Shown piece by piece: positions 18,492 through 27,662 of a stretch of DNA of 64,000 nt. The DNA is taken from NCBI RefSeq assembly GCF_006438725.1, contig NZ_RCZD01000002.1, forward strand, positions 187,294 through 251,293, written 5' to 3'. The stretch comes from Ewingella americana (GTDB taxonomy: Bacteria; Pseudomonadota; Gammaproteobacteria; Enterobacterales; Enterobacteriaceae). Positions within the stretch are counted from its first letter, which is position 1; each line of letters starts with the position of its first letter. Both the position numbers and the translations under genes were made by a program. A model generated the notes under the pieces. The model ran no database searches. It was not told where the DNA came from and worked only from the letters and a program-made list of their open reading frames with translations.

Positions 18492-19688
18492 ATGAGCAAT
18501 CACCTGACAGAAAAACGCCTGGGTTATGCCCTGGTTTTGGGTTCACTCGCGGCGCTTGGGCCGCTGTGTACGGACCTCTATTTACCGGCACTGCCCGAAA
18601 TGGCGCTCGAGCTTGATACAACCACCGCCGCCAGCCAGTTGAGTCTGACCGCCGGTCTGCTGGGCCTGGGCTTAGGACAGCTGATCTTTGGCCCTCTGAG
18701 CGACACATATGGCCGCATGCGCCCGTTGTTGTGGTCACTGGCACTGCTGCTGGTGGCTTCCGTGGGCTGCGCGGTCGCACAAAATATTGATCAGTTAATT
18801 GCAGCCCGACTGTTACAGGGACTGGCAGGCGCTGGCGGCGCGGTGCTGTCACGCGCCGTGGCCCGTGACTTATACAATGGTCACGAGCTGACCCGGTTCT
18901 TTGCATTGCTGATGTTGGTCAACGGGCTGGCGCCTATTGTCGCGCCAGTGCTGGGCGGGGGCTTGATGAACTTCATGAGCTGGAGGGGGATTTTTGGCGC
19001 ATTAGCGGTGATTTCCGTGCTGCTGTTCAGCTTCTCCGCGCTGAAACTGCACGAAACGCTGCCCGCTGAGCGGCGCTCGCAGGGTGGCGTCATGGTGATG
19101 GTGCGCTCGATTGGCGGCCTGATGAAAGACCGTCAATTTATGGGGCTGTGCCTGACGCAGGGCTTTACGATGGCGGGGATGTTCGCCTATATCGGCGCAT
19201 CTCCCTTTGTATTGCAGCAGATCTACCACCTCAGCCCGCAGATGTTCAGCCTTTGTTTCGCCGCGAATGGCGTCGGCCTGGTGATTGCCGCACAGGTCTC
19301 CACGCGTCTGAGCCACAAGTGGGGTGAACTGACACTGGTCAAAATCGGCCTGTGTATCGCGGCGGCGGGTTCCGTTTCGCTGGTTATCGCCGCCAGCCTG
19401 CATGCTCCGCTATTTACGCTGCTGGTGCCGCTGTTCTTTTCGGTTATCACCATCGGTATTGTCGGTCCGAACGCAGGTTCACTGGCGATGCAAAGTCAGG
19501 GGAAAAATGCAGGCAGTGCATCAGCACTGATTGGAGTGTGTATGTTCGCGCTGGGAGCGATGAGTGTGCCTATCAGCGGACTGGGTGGCACGTCGGCATT
19601 GTCAATGGGACTGACAATTCTCGGCTGTTACGCGATTGCCATTACGCTGTTTATCTCGTTAGTCCGTAAATCCGCTGTCGCGGTGTAA
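18492..19688 (+). CDS. Bcr/CflA-type MFS drug efflux transporter
   Basis: The 398-residue protein has twelve membrane helices. It carries the Bcr/CflA N-terminal signature CTDLYLPALPEMA and the loop motif GPLSDTYGRMRPL between helices 2 and 3. It is a proton-driven exporter of small toxic compounds. The ATG at 18492 gives the family's normal length and start. It lies behind the TetR gene and ahead of a shared terminator with cspE. Confidence 0.88.
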   Translation: MSNHLTEKRLGYALVLGSLAALGPLCTDLYLPALPEMALELDTTTAASQLSLTAGLLGLGLGQLIFGPLSDTYGRMRPLLWSLALLLVASVGCAVAQNIDQLIAARLLQGLAGAGGAVLSRAVARDLYNGHELTRFFALLMLVNGLAPIVAPVLGGGLMNFMSWRGIFGALAVISVLLFSFSALKLHETLPAERRSQGGVMVMVRSIGGLMKDRQFMGLCLTQGFTMAGMFAYIGASPFVLQQIYHLSPQMFSLCFAANGVGLVIAAQVSTRLSHKWGELTLVKIGLCIAAAGSVSLVIAASLHAPLFTLLVPLFFSVITIGIVGPNAGSLAMQSQGKNAGSASALIGVCMFALGAMSVPISGLGGTSALSMGLTILGCYAIAITLFISLVRKSAVAV

Positions 19689-19714
19689 ACCAGAGACCGT
19701 CAAAAAAATCCAAT

Positions 19715-19740
19715 AAAAAACCCGCATCAGCGGGTTTTTT
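19715..19740. terminator. Bidirectional terminator between MFS gene and cspE
   Basis: Six A, ACCCGC-type stem (CCCGC with GCGGG), ATCA loop, six T. It is symmetrical and serves the plus-strand efflux gene and the minus-strand cspE. Confidence 0.92.
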
Positions 19741-19756
19741 CAAAATTTGGCCAGCG

Positions 19757-19966
19757 TTAAATAGGTTTAACGTCAGCAGCCGATGGACCTTTAGCGCCCT
19801 GTGTGATTTCGAACTCAACACGTTGGCCTTCAGCGAGGGTTTTAAAACCGTTGCTGGCGATAGCAGAGAAATGAACGAAAACATCCTTGCTGCCATCTTC
19901 AGGGGTAATGAAACCAAAACCTTTAGATTCATTGAACCACTTAACGCTACCTGTAATCTTAGACAT
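19757..19966 (-). CDS. cspE: Cold-shock-family protein CspE
   Basis: The 69-residue OB-fold protein is nearly identical to E. coli CspE. It has the RNA-binding motifs KGFGFI (RNP1) and VFVHF (RNP2). It acts as an RNA chaperone and transcription antiterminator and is expressed at normal temperature. The start [12 protein letters not shown] is taken from family alignment. In E. coli cspE also lies next to crcB. Confidence 0.95.
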   Translation of the reverse strand: MSKITGSVKWFNESKGFGFITPEDGSKDVFVHFSAIASNGFKTLAEGQRVEFEITQGAKGPSAADVKPI

Positions 19967-20132
19967 CAAACTTACCTTTACGTGAATGAACGACACAGAA
20001 CGTGTCAATCACAGTACAGCAACAGATTTGGCTTTTGTCCAGAATTCAGATTGCAATAAGCGATAAAGCTCTCACTCTTACAATTTGTACGATAATTCCT
20101 ACTGTCAAAATGCCTTCACAGACCATAAAACA

Positions 20133-20900
20133 TCAGAAAAATGAATCGTCATCGTTGCTGTAATCATCGGTATCGTTGTTGTCAGCGCCAAAACTCAGGT
20201 CTGAATTATCGCTGTTGTCACGCAGTGAGGCATCCTGCCAGGATGGCTGACCGCTGTCGAAATTTTGCTGCTGGAAATCATTATTGCCGAGGAAACTGGT
20301 GTCGTTGGGATCCAAATTCTGCACCGGTGGCTCTTCAATAATATTCACAATTTCCTGTGGCTGGGTCTGATGGAACATCCCCGTCAGCATCTCCGCCAGC
20401 ACAACACCACCGGCCACACCGGCTGCGGTACGCAGTGCACTGCCCAGGAAACCCGGCTGTTGAGGCGCAGCCTGCTGCGGTGCGGCCTGTTGCTGATATT
20501 GTTGTTGTGGCTGGGCATTACGATTATCCCATCCATTGGTACCCGGAATAGGCTGGCTACCGGAATTATTCTGTGGTGCTGCATGTTGCTGATTTTGCGC
20601 TGATGCACCGCCGCCAAACAGCCCGGCCAGGAAACCGGTGCTTGAAGGGCGGGCGTTTTTTGCCTGCTCTTGCAACTGCTCAATCTGCTGCTGCTGTGCC
20701 TGAACCTGCTGATTCAGCTTGGTCAGCGCGGCTTCCTGAATGATCATCGCCTGCGCCATATAGTAAGGGGCTGACGGCTGCTTACTGACACAAGCCTGAA
20801 TCACACGTTCTGCCTCGGCGTCACGCGGCGCCGTTACAGACTCCGCCTGTTGCAGACGGCTAAAAAGACCTTCGATCAAACGCTGTTCTTCGGATTGCAT
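20133..20900 (-). CDS. DUF2076 family protein with low-complexity tail
   Basis: The 255-residue protein starts with the conserved helical block of DUF2076 (MQSEEQRLIEGLFSRLQQAE). A coiled coil (about 55-85, QVQAQQQQIEQLQEQ) follows, then a Gln/Pro/Ala-rich stretch (about 100-155), a short glycine-rich hydrophobic segment (RTAAGVAGGVVLAEMLTGMF) and a very acidic Asp/Asn tail. There is no signal peptide. The role is unknown. It is monocistronic. Confidence 0.8.
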   Translation of the reverse strand: MQSEEQRLIEGLFSRLQQAESVTAPRDAEAERVIQACVSKQPSAPYYMAQAMIIQEAALTKLNQQVQAQQQQIEQLQEQAKNARPSSTGFLAGLFGGGASAQNQQHAAPQNNSGSQPIPGTNGWDNRNAQPQQQYQQQAAPQQAAPQQPGFLGSALRTAAGVAGGVVLAEMLTGMFHQTQPQEIVNIIEEPPVQNLDPNDTSFLGNNDFQQQNFDSGQPSWQDASLRDNSDNSDLSFGADNNDTDDYSNDDDSFF

Positions 20901-21134
20901 AAATTCACCTTGTCGATGTGTGTCGCTGCGCTATCACGGCCTTTGCCAGCAAAAAAGCATCACAAAAGCGCACGGACAGCGCGAATCTGTCAATTACACT
21001 AAACCAATTAGTCACAGGGATGAATTAACCGAGTGTCAACAAATGTGATCGCGTTAAATAACGCGTGCTGATGGGCAGACAAGCAGAGGAAAAGCCGTCT
21101 GCCGGGAAGCAGAGGGCGGGTAAAGGCAGTGGCG

Positions 21135-22265
21135 TTATTTCGCTTCAGACCAGCCGAAAATAAAACCGTTGTCCGGCAGATTGGTGTAGTTGCGCACCAG
21201 ATCGTGGTAGGTTTTGGCCGGATCCAGATCTTTAAACTGCTGCGGATAGATAAATTTCGCCAAATATTCCATGCCGACAATATTGTACGGATGGTTATAG
21301 AACTGGTGATAGACGCCATAGGCGTGCTTATGCGTCACGGCAGAGATCTGAGCAATGCCATTACGCGCCAGCAGCGCCTGACCTTCGCGATCGATGCTGG
21401 CCTGACTGGCGCCATAACCCAACGGCAGAATGTGCGACACGCTGCCATTCGCGGGCCGCGCCGAGCCAGTCATGATGTAGGCATCAGGTTTCATGCTGAT
21501 GACTTTTTCCAACGACACATCACCGGATGCTCCCGGCAGCAGGTCGGTGCCGATATTGTCGGCACCGACGGCTTTCACCAGCTTGCCCCAGCCGGAATCA
21601 CCGTGAGTGAAGCAGCAGGAGTCAGAGCGCCCGGCGATGGCTTCAATAAAGACCTTGGGTTTCGGATTCACCGACGCCACCACTTGCTGTATATGCTGAT
21701 AGTGTTCGTTGTAGAATTTACTGTAAGCCTCGGCATTTTTTTCCTGATTCAGCACTTTGCCCAGCAGCTCAATGCTTGGCGCGGTATTTTTCGCCGGGTC
21801 ACGTTCGTAATCTACAAACAGCACCGGGATCTTCAGCGCGCTGAGTTTATCCAGTACTCCCGCCTCTTTCAGCGAATCTTTCGCCCGTAGCTGCGCTACC
21901 ATCAGGTCAGGTTTTTGCGCAATCACCGTTTCGAGATCAACCTGCCCTTTATCGCTAAAGCCCATATCCAGAATGTTGGCAGACTCAGGCCATTGGCTTT
22001 TCAGCATGTCCCAGGTACCGCTGTCGGTTTTCTTCAGCAGGTTATTCCACGCCACCACGTGCTGGAACGGATTGGCTTTATCGAGTACTGCCAGCGAAAG
22101 AATATCGCGACCATCCTGCAAAATAATGCGCTGCGGCGCTTGGGTGAACGTCAGTTTCTGGCCATCAAGGTCAGTCACATTCAGCGGATAGGTGGTAGCA
22201 AAAGTGGAAAAAGAGGTGACCATCAGGCCTGCAACAGAAAATACGCGAGCAGTATTCTTTAACAT
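21135..22265 (-). CDS. Fur-regulated iron-siderophore-type binding protein
   Basis: The 376-residue precursor has a signal peptide ending STFA before TTYPL (about residue 23) and a FecB/BtuF-like fold (PQRIILQDGRDILSLAVLD; LLPGASGDVSLEKVI). The ATG at 22265 is favoured because AGG lies seven bases upstream; two earlier starts are in frame. A Fur box lies 35 bases upstream. No permease or ATPase gene is next to it, so it must work with a transporter encoded elsewhere or have another role. Confidence 0.85.
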   Translation of the reverse strand: MLKNTARVFSVAGLMVTSFSTFATTYPLNVTDLDGQKLTFTQAPQRIILQDGRDILSLAVLDKANPFQHVVAWNNLLKKTDSGTWDMLKSQWPESANILDMGFSDKGQVDLETVIAQKPDLMVAQLRAKDSLKEAGVLDKLSALKIPVLFVDYERDPAKNTAPSIELLGKVLNQEKNAEAYSKFYNEHYQHIQQVVASVNPKPKVFIEAIAGRSDSCCFTHGDSGWGKLVKAVGADNIGTDLLPGASGDVSLEKVISMKPDAYIMTGSARPANGSVSHILPLGYGASQASIDREGQALLARNGIAQISAVTHKHAYGVYHQFYNHPYNIVGMEYLAKFIYPQQFKDLDPAKTYHDLVRNYTNLPDNGFIFGWSEAK

Positions 22266-22299
22266 ATTCATACCTGGCAAATGAGAATTAAAAATAAAT

Positions 22300-22318
22300 G
22301 ATTTTGAGAACCATTATC
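22300..22318 (-). promoter_or_regulatory. Fur box
   Basis: GATTTTGAGAACCATTATC matches 15 of 19 bases of the Fur consensus GATAATGATAATCATTATC. It lies just upstream of the iron-type binding-protein gene, so this gene is probably repressed by Fur with iron. Confidence 0.8.
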
Positions 22319-22428
22319 AAATAATCTCAGAATCATAAACAATCATCGATCCACAGGGCAATGTTTTTAGAGCATAAAATGTTGATAAAACATGTCGAAA
22401 TATAAACAGCCGCGTTTATCACCGCAGA

Positions 22429-22458
22429 AAAAAAACGTCCGGCCATGATGACCGGACG
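22429..22458 (-). terminator. Terminator after the S9 peptidase gene
   Basis: On the minus strand CGTCCGG pairs with CCGGACG across nine bases and is followed by eight T. It closes the transcript running from 25642. Confidence 0.9.
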
Positions 22459-22485
22459 CTTGGTGTCAGAACTTGTCGATCACAT

Positions 22486-24579
22486 TCAGTGAACATCCCG
22501 CCCGATAAAGTGCAGCAGGAATTCACTGACCATCGCACGTTTGAACGCCGACTGTGCCTTGTCGGCCGCCGCGCTGTGGCCGCCTTCGGTATTCTCGTAG
22601 AACCAGACATCAGGAATGCCCAGCGCCTGCATTTTGGCCGCCATTTTACGCGCATGGTCTGGCCCGACGCGGTCATCGCTGGTCGCCGTAGAGAACAGCA
22701 CCGGCGGGTATTTTTTTGCCGGACTGATGTTGTGATACGGTGAGAATTCGCGGATAAACGCCCACTCTTCTGGGATCTGCGGGTCACCGTACTCGGCAAT
22801 CCACGAGGCACCGGCGGAAATTTGTGTGTAGCGCTGCATGTCCAGCAGCGGCACTTCGCAGACGATCGCCCCGAACAGTTCCGGGTAGCGCGTCAGCATA
22901 TTGCCCACCAGCAGGCCGCCGTTGCTGCCGCCCTGCGCGGCCAGATGTGCCGCCGACGTGATTTTGCTGGCAATCAGCGCTTTGGCGACGGAGGCGAAAT
23001 CTTCATAGGCGCGCAGACGTTTTTCCTTCAGCGCCGCTTTGTGCCATTCCGGCCCATACTCGCCGCCACCGCGGATATTCGCCACCACAAAGACACCGCC
23101 GCGATCCAGCCACGCCACGCCGCTGACCCCCAGATAATAAGGGTCGAGCGACACTTCAAAACCACCGTAGCCGTACAGCAGCGTCGGATTCTTGCCGTCG
23201 TACACCACGTCTTTGCGGCAGATAACGAAATACGGCACGCGGGTCCCGTCGTCGGACGGCGCAAAATGCTGGCTGACCTGATAACGGGATGCATCGAAAT
23301 GCGACGGATCCTGCTTCAGTAACTCCGCTTCTTTGTCCGCGCCGTCATCCAGATTGCCGAGCGACAGGCTGGCCGGTTGCAGGAATCCGCTGACGCTCAT
23401 GAAATACTCATTCGAATCGTCAGCCACACCCCAGGCATTAATTTTGCTCAATTCCGGCACATGGCCGAACGGCTCACGCTGCCATTCGCCCTCTTTTGGC
23501 GTCAGGACTTCGAGGCGGTTCACCACGTCACGGGTGATGCTGAGGATGATGTGATCGCAGGTGCAGGAATAACCGTTGAGCTGATCGCGGGTGGCGGTGA
23601 CGCCGCTCAGTGCAGTGTGTTCGCCCGGTACAAACAGCGGTTTCAGCGCACGGTCACCGGCCATAAAGGCGCCAAAATTCATGGTCAGCAGCGAACCGGA
23701 CGGCCAGCTTTCGCCATTGACCAGCCATTCGCTGGAAGGCTGGATCAGGATCCATTCGCGCCATGTGCTGAATTTGGCGTCAGTCGGCACATCTATTTTG
23801 ACTAAGTGCTTTTTGTCATCCAGCAGGAACACATCGCGGTGATAAAAGTCGATCACCCGCACGACATAATTGTGTTCGAAGCCTTTGAAACTGTCGTGAT
23901 AGCCAACGGCCATCATGTCTTTTTTACCGGCGCTGAAGATAGTTTCGGCCTCACTGAGCGGTGTACCGCGCGACCAGATTTTCACGATGCGCGGGTAACC
24001 GGAATCGGTCAGTGAGTCTTCACCAAAGTCGGTGGCGACAAACAAATGGTCGTGATCGATCCAGCCGGTGCGGCTTTTGGCGACCGGCAGGAAGAAACCG
24101 TCGGCGACAAACTTCAACGTCTGCAAATCAAACTCGCGCACTTCTGAGGCATCACCGCCGTCGGGTGACAGGAAGATCAGCGCACGTTGGAAATCAGGTT
24201 TAAGAGGGTGCACGCCGTGATACACCCAGTCCTTGCCTTCAGCCTTGCCCAGCGCATCGATATCCAGCACGGTTTCCCACTGCGGTTCGGCTTTGCGGTA
24301 TTCGGCAAGCGTCGTGCGGCGCAGCAGTCCGCGCGGATTCTTCGCATCCTGCCAGAAGTTGTACCATTTTTCGCCGAATCTCCCGATGCCGGGGATCTGA
24401 TCAGGAGAGTTCAGCCCGTCGAGCACCTTTTCGCGGATCGGATCGAAATTTTTACCCTGCGTGAAGGCCGCCAGCGTGATCGAATTTTGCTGATGCGCCC
24501 ATTCCAGCGCCTGTTCATTACGTATGCCTTCCAGCCAGATAAAGTCATCCTGCGGTGGAAGAGTTGAGTCGATAGTCAT
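22486..24579 (-). CDS. Prolyl oligopeptidase family (S9) serine peptidase
   Basis: The 697-residue cytoplasmic enzyme has an N-terminal beta-propeller region (to about 420) and a C-terminal alpha/beta-hydrolase domain. The nucleophile serine is in GGSNGG (about 550), the aspartate in SDDRVGPDH (about 636) and the histidine in EGGHSAA (about 668). There is no signal peptide. AAGGAG lies nine bases before the ATG at 24579. It probably cleaves short peptides after proline or a related residue. It follows the Ppx-like gene by 34 bases. Confidence 0.9.
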   Translation of the reverse strand: MTIDSTLPPQDDFIWLEGIRNEQALEWAHQQNSITLAAFTQGKNFDPIREKVLDGLNSPDQIPGIGRFGEKWYNFWQDAKNPRGLLRRTTLAEYRKAEPQWETVLDIDALGKAEGKDWVYHGVHPLKPDFQRALIFLSPDGGDASEVREFDLQTLKFVADGFFLPVAKSRTGWIDHDHLFVATDFGEDSLTDSGYPRIVKIWSRGTPLSEAETIFSAGKKDMMAVGYHDSFKGFEHNYVVRVIDFYHRDVFLLDDKKHLVKIDVPTDAKFSTWREWILIQPSSEWLVNGESWPSGSLLTMNFGAFMAGDRALKPLFVPGEHTALSGVTATRDQLNGYSCTCDHIILSITRDVVNRLEVLTPKEGEWQREPFGHVPELSKINAWGVADDSNEYFMSVSGFLQPASLSLGNLDDGADKEAELLKQDPSHFDASRYQVSQHFAPSDDGTRVPYFVICRKDVVYDGKNPTLLYGYGGFEVSLDPYYLGVSGVAWLDRGGVFVVANIRGGGEYGPEWHKAALKEKRLRAYEDFASVAKALIASKITSAAHLAAQGGSNGGLLVGNMLTRYPELFGAIVCEVPLLDMQRYTQISAGASWIAEYGDPQIPEEWAFIREFSPYHNISPAKKYPPVLFSTATSDDRVGPDHARKMAAKMQALGIPDVWFYENTEGGHSAAADKAQSAFKRAMVSEFLLHFIGRDVH

Positions 24580-24613
24580 GCGGTTCTGCTCCTTCAGTGA
24601 TGCGTTCAACGGC

Positions 24614-25642
24614 TTATTGCAACAATATGCCCTGAATCAGGCTGGCTTTCACCACCGTCACCTGAGGTATTTTCAGCGCCTGCATATAGCCTTCTACCAA
24701 CAGTAAGTTGCTGACGTCGGTAGCGCGGTACTCGCCTTTCAGCTCGGTATCCCCTTTCCAGACATTGTTTTTCGACACCCGTTGCACATCTGCCAATGTA
24801 TAGGTGTGGTTAACCGGATGAACCTGGTCACTGATCGAATAGCCGTGTACGCCGCCGATGCCAATCACCCGTTTATGTTGTACCTCCTGCTTCATCTGGG
24901 CGCTGACATGGGTACGCGCATAGAAATTCACATAGCGCAGCACGGTATTACGCAGTGAACCAATCGGGTTCGGCGTGCTATCAGCCTGCTGATCTTTATT
25001 CTGTAATACCCCGGTGAAGAAATCTTTCAGCGTCACCGAGGCCAGCTTGCCCTGATAAATATCCACGGTTTTCACGCCCTGCTGCTGGCGGTAGGTGGTC
25101 ATCTGCATGGAGCCACCGCCGATATCCCACACCAGCAAATCTTCGTCGTTGAGATTATTATCATGCAGCGCCGCCCTGGCGGAGAGAAAACCGAGTTCCG
25201 CTTCCTGCTGCTGAGAAATGATCTTCAGGCTGACGTGCGCCTGCTGGTTAAAACGGTCAATCACCTGCTGGCCGTTGGAAGCCGTGCGGAACACGGCGGT
25301 CGCCACGCCGGTAATGCGCTGTGGCTTGAACGCGTTGGCTTTATTGACCATCTCAGTCAGCGCACTGAGGCCTTTTTGCTGGGCGGCTTCGCTGAGCTGA
25401 TTATTACCGGACTTCGCCAGATCGGCATTGAACCCCACCGGGCGCTGATCTTCATACAGCACTTTGCCCAGGGTTTTCTGGCAGATATTCACTTCGGTAA
25501 CCTGAATTTTGGTACTGCCGGATCCCATATCAATTCCGGCGCGGTTCTCAATACAGCGGTTCGCCTGAGCCTGAGTGGGTAAAAAGGCCAGCGTGGCACA
25601 CACCACGGTCAGAGAGATCACGCTGTGTAATATTTTGTTCAT
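24614..25642 (-). CDS. Exported Ppx/GppA-like phosphatase
   Basis: The 342-residue protein begins with a signal peptide (hydrophobic to about 22, ending TQAQA before NRC). An ASKHA-fold Ppx/GppA domain follows: phosphate-1 GIDMGSGSTKIQV, phosphate-2 WDIGGGSMQMTTY and a glycine segment GIGGVHGYS. Classical Ppx and GppA are cytoplasmic and degrade polyphosphate or pppGpp; this one should reach the periplasm. Two cysteines near the start (RCIEN and NICQK) could form a disulfide. It precedes the S9 peptidase on one transcript. Confidence 0.82.
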   Translation of the reverse strand: MNKILHSVISLTVVCATLAFLPTQAQANRCIENRAGIDMGSGSTKIQVTEVNICQKTLGKVLYEDQRPVGFNADLAKSGNNQLSEAAQQKGLSALTEMVNKANAFKPQRITGVATAVFRTASNGQQVIDRFNQQAHVSLKIISQQQEAELGFLSARAALHDNNLNDEDLLVWDIGGGSMQMTTYRQQQGVKTVDIYQGKLASVTLKDFFTGVLQNKDQQADSTPNPIGSLRNTVLRYVNFYARTHVSAQMKQEVQHKRVIGIGGVHGYSISDQVHPVNHTYTLADVQRVSKNNVWKGDTELKGEYRATDVSNLLLVEGYMQALKIPQVTVVKASLIQGILLQ

Positions 25643-25759
25643 TCGTCCCTACCCTGAAAAGAAAATAATCATTAAAAATAAATGAAATCGCTTTATAAAA
25701 TCGCTCTGTTTTTAGCCTGCTATCCCACTGTTTTCTGCAATCCTGTACCTTATATAACG

Positions 25760-25784
25760 AAAAAGGGTGGCCATCGCCACCCTC
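25760..25784 (-). terminator. Terminator after the bgl operon
   Basis: Minus strand: GGGTGGC, GATG loop, GCCACCC, then TTTTTCG. It closes the EIIC-EIIA-glucosidase operon. Confidence 0.88.
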
Positions 25785-25806
25785 TATTTTTAGTCTCACT
25801 GGAATA

Positions 25807-27249
25807 TTAGTATTCAATATGGCCATTGAGATCTTCGCCATTACTGGCAATCACCCGCTGATACCAGAAGAAACTTTTCTTGCGGTATCGCGCCATATCT
25901 TTCAAGTCATGCTCATCGCGGTTCACGTAAATAAACCCGTAACGTTTACTGATGCCCTGATGAGTACTGACTAAATCGATGGCCGACCACGGGCAATAAC
26001 CAAAGAGTTCGACGCCGTCGGATATTGCCAGTTTTAACTGCTCAATATGAATACGCAGATAATTAATGCGGTTATCGTCGTACACTTTTTTGTCGGCCGT
26101 CAGCTTATCAAATGCCCCCAGACCGTTTTCGGTAATGATCAGCGGCATGGCATAGCGTTCATATATTTCACGGCAGGTGACACGAAAACCGACCGGGTCG
26201 ATATACCAGCCAAACTCGTTATGCTCGAGATGCGGATTATCCACACCGAGATAAACATTTTTATAGACGCCAGCCAGCTGCTGGTCTTCCACGGCGCGCG
26301 GATCTTTTTTCTCTCCGGCATGAGTATTCGGCGCGTCAGCTGCCACGGTGGTCGAGGCATAATAGTTGAATGCGATGAAGTCCGGTTTCCCCTGGCGCAG
26401 CACCTCCATGTCACCCGATAATATCTCCGGCAGCAGGGACTTCTCTTCGAGGAAACGCCACACCAGGGCGTTATAACGCCCATGGCAGGCTAAGTCGAGA
26501 TATAGCCAGTTGCGGATAGACGAGTAATTTTGCGCAGCAATATTGTCTTCCGGTTTGGAGCTGGCGGCATAAATACAGGAGATATTCGGTGCCGGTCCAA
26601 TTTTCGCCTGCGGTAATAAAGTGTGGCAGAGAATCATGGCTTTGGCCTGCGCCAGCATCATGTGGTGATTCTGCTGATATAAGGCTTTCTGCGGATTTTC
26701 GGTGTTGGGATCCAGCGTGCCTATCACATCGCCTTTAAGGATCATCATGTTTTGTTCATTGATGGTCAGCCAGTATTTGACCCGGTCACCGTACAATTCG
26801 AAAGTGGTTCGCGCGTAGCGTTCAAACGCATCAATGGTCTGCCGGTTAGACCAGCCGCCCTGCTGTTGCAGCGCATAGGGCAAGTCAAAATGGTACAGCG
26901 TGACCAGCGGCTCAATGCCTGCGTTACAAATCTCGTCGATTAACTGGTTATAAAACGCCACGCCCTGCGGGTTGATTTCGCCGTCTCCGGCAGGAAACAG
27001 GCGGCTCCAGGAAATGGAGAAACGGTAGGTTTTCAGTCCCAGTTCTTTGAACAGAGCCACGTCTGTTTTGAAGTGATGATAGTGGTCGCTGGTGACTTTA
27101 AAGTCGCTGATATTATCGGGAAACGTCGCCATATCAATGACCGAAGGGCCTTTCCCCTCCTGATCCCATGCGCCTTCAACCTGGTAGGCCGACGTGGATG
27201 CTCCCCATAAAAAATCAGCGGGGAACGGTTTGGTTTGCTTGTAAATCAT
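25807..27249 (-). CDS. 6-phospho-beta-glucosidase (GH1)
   Basis: The 480-residue enzyme has the GH1 N-terminal signature (FLWGASTSAYQVEGAWDQEGKG cluster near 13-34), acid/base Glu165 in TINEQN and nucleophile Glu374 in ITENGLG. The tail motif SKRYGFIYV provides Ser/Lys/Tyr that bind the 6-phosphate. It hydrolyses phosphorylated beta-glucosides delivered by the PTS encoded upstream. The residue after the acid/base Glu is Gln where most GH1 enzymes have Pro or Ile. GAGG lies eight bases before the ATG at 27249. Confidence 0.92.
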   Translation of the reverse strand: MIYKQTKPFPADFLWGASTSAYQVEGAWDQEGKGPSVIDMATFPDNISDFKVTSDHYHHFKTDVALFKELGLKTYRFSISWSRLFPAGDGEINPQGVAFYNQLIDEICNAGIEPLVTLYHFDLPYALQQQGGWSNRQTIDAFERYARTTFELYGDRVKYWLTINEQNMMILKGDVIGTLDPNTENPQKALYQQNHHMMLAQAKAMILCHTLLPQAKIGPAPNISCIYAASSKPEDNIAAQNYSSIRNWLYLDLACHGRYNALVWRFLEEKSLLPEILSGDMEVLRQGKPDFIAFNYYASTTVAADAPNTHAGEKKDPRAVEDQQLAGVYKNVYLGVDNPHLEHNEFGWYIDPVGFRVTCREIYERYAMPLIITENGLGAFDKLTADKKVYDDNRINYLRIHIEQLKLAISDGVELFGYCPWSAIDLVSTHQGISKRYGFIYVNRDEHDLKDMARYRKKSFFWYQRVIASNGEDLNGHIEY

Positions 27250-27305
27250 CCTTATCACCTCTTGTCATTTTAGCTTTGGAGAGTATCCGGTGGTGGCTAC
27301 CGGCC

Positions 27306-27641
27306 TCAGCGTGACTGCCTGAGACTGTCGATTTCCTTATGCAGATAGATTATTTCTTCGGCCATTTCCCGACATAACAGGGAGTTCATTAAGTGATCCT
27401 GCGCGTGGACCATGATCAGATTGACCGGGATTTTTCCGCAGCCTTCATCGGCACCAATCAGCTCGGTCTGGATCTGATGGGCGCGTTTACCGGCCTGCGT
27501 GGACTGCACCAGCAGCGCCTCAGCCTGCTGCCACTCTTTTTTGCGGGCCGCCTGTAAGGCTTCCATCGCACATGAGCGGGATTCCCCGGAGTAGATGATA
27601 AGTTCCATCACCGTGGTTTCCATATCCATCTGTGTGTCCAT
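27306..27641 (-). CDS. PTS lactose/cellobiose-type EIIA
   Basis: The 111-residue protein is related to ChbA. Three helices form a trimeric EIIA; the phosphorylated histidine is in MVHAQDHLMN (about residue 84). It takes phosphate from HPr and passes it to an EIIB. AAGGGGAG lies seven bases before the ATG. It lies between the EIIC and glucosidase genes. No EIIB gene was found in the window. Confidence 0.9.
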   Translation of the reverse strand: MDTQMDMETTVMELIIYSGESRSCAMEALQAARKKEWQQAEALLVQSTQAGKRAHQIQTELIGADEGCGKIPVNLIMVHAQDHLMNSLLCREMAEEIIYLHKEIDSLRQSR

Positions 27642-27662
27642 CGTATTGCTCCCCTTGGCGGC

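Noticed and set aside
20460-20720. Repeated GTTG/CTG-rich DNA in the DUF2076 gene as a DNA repeat
   Set aside because: It is explained by Gln codons of the protein's low-complexity linker.
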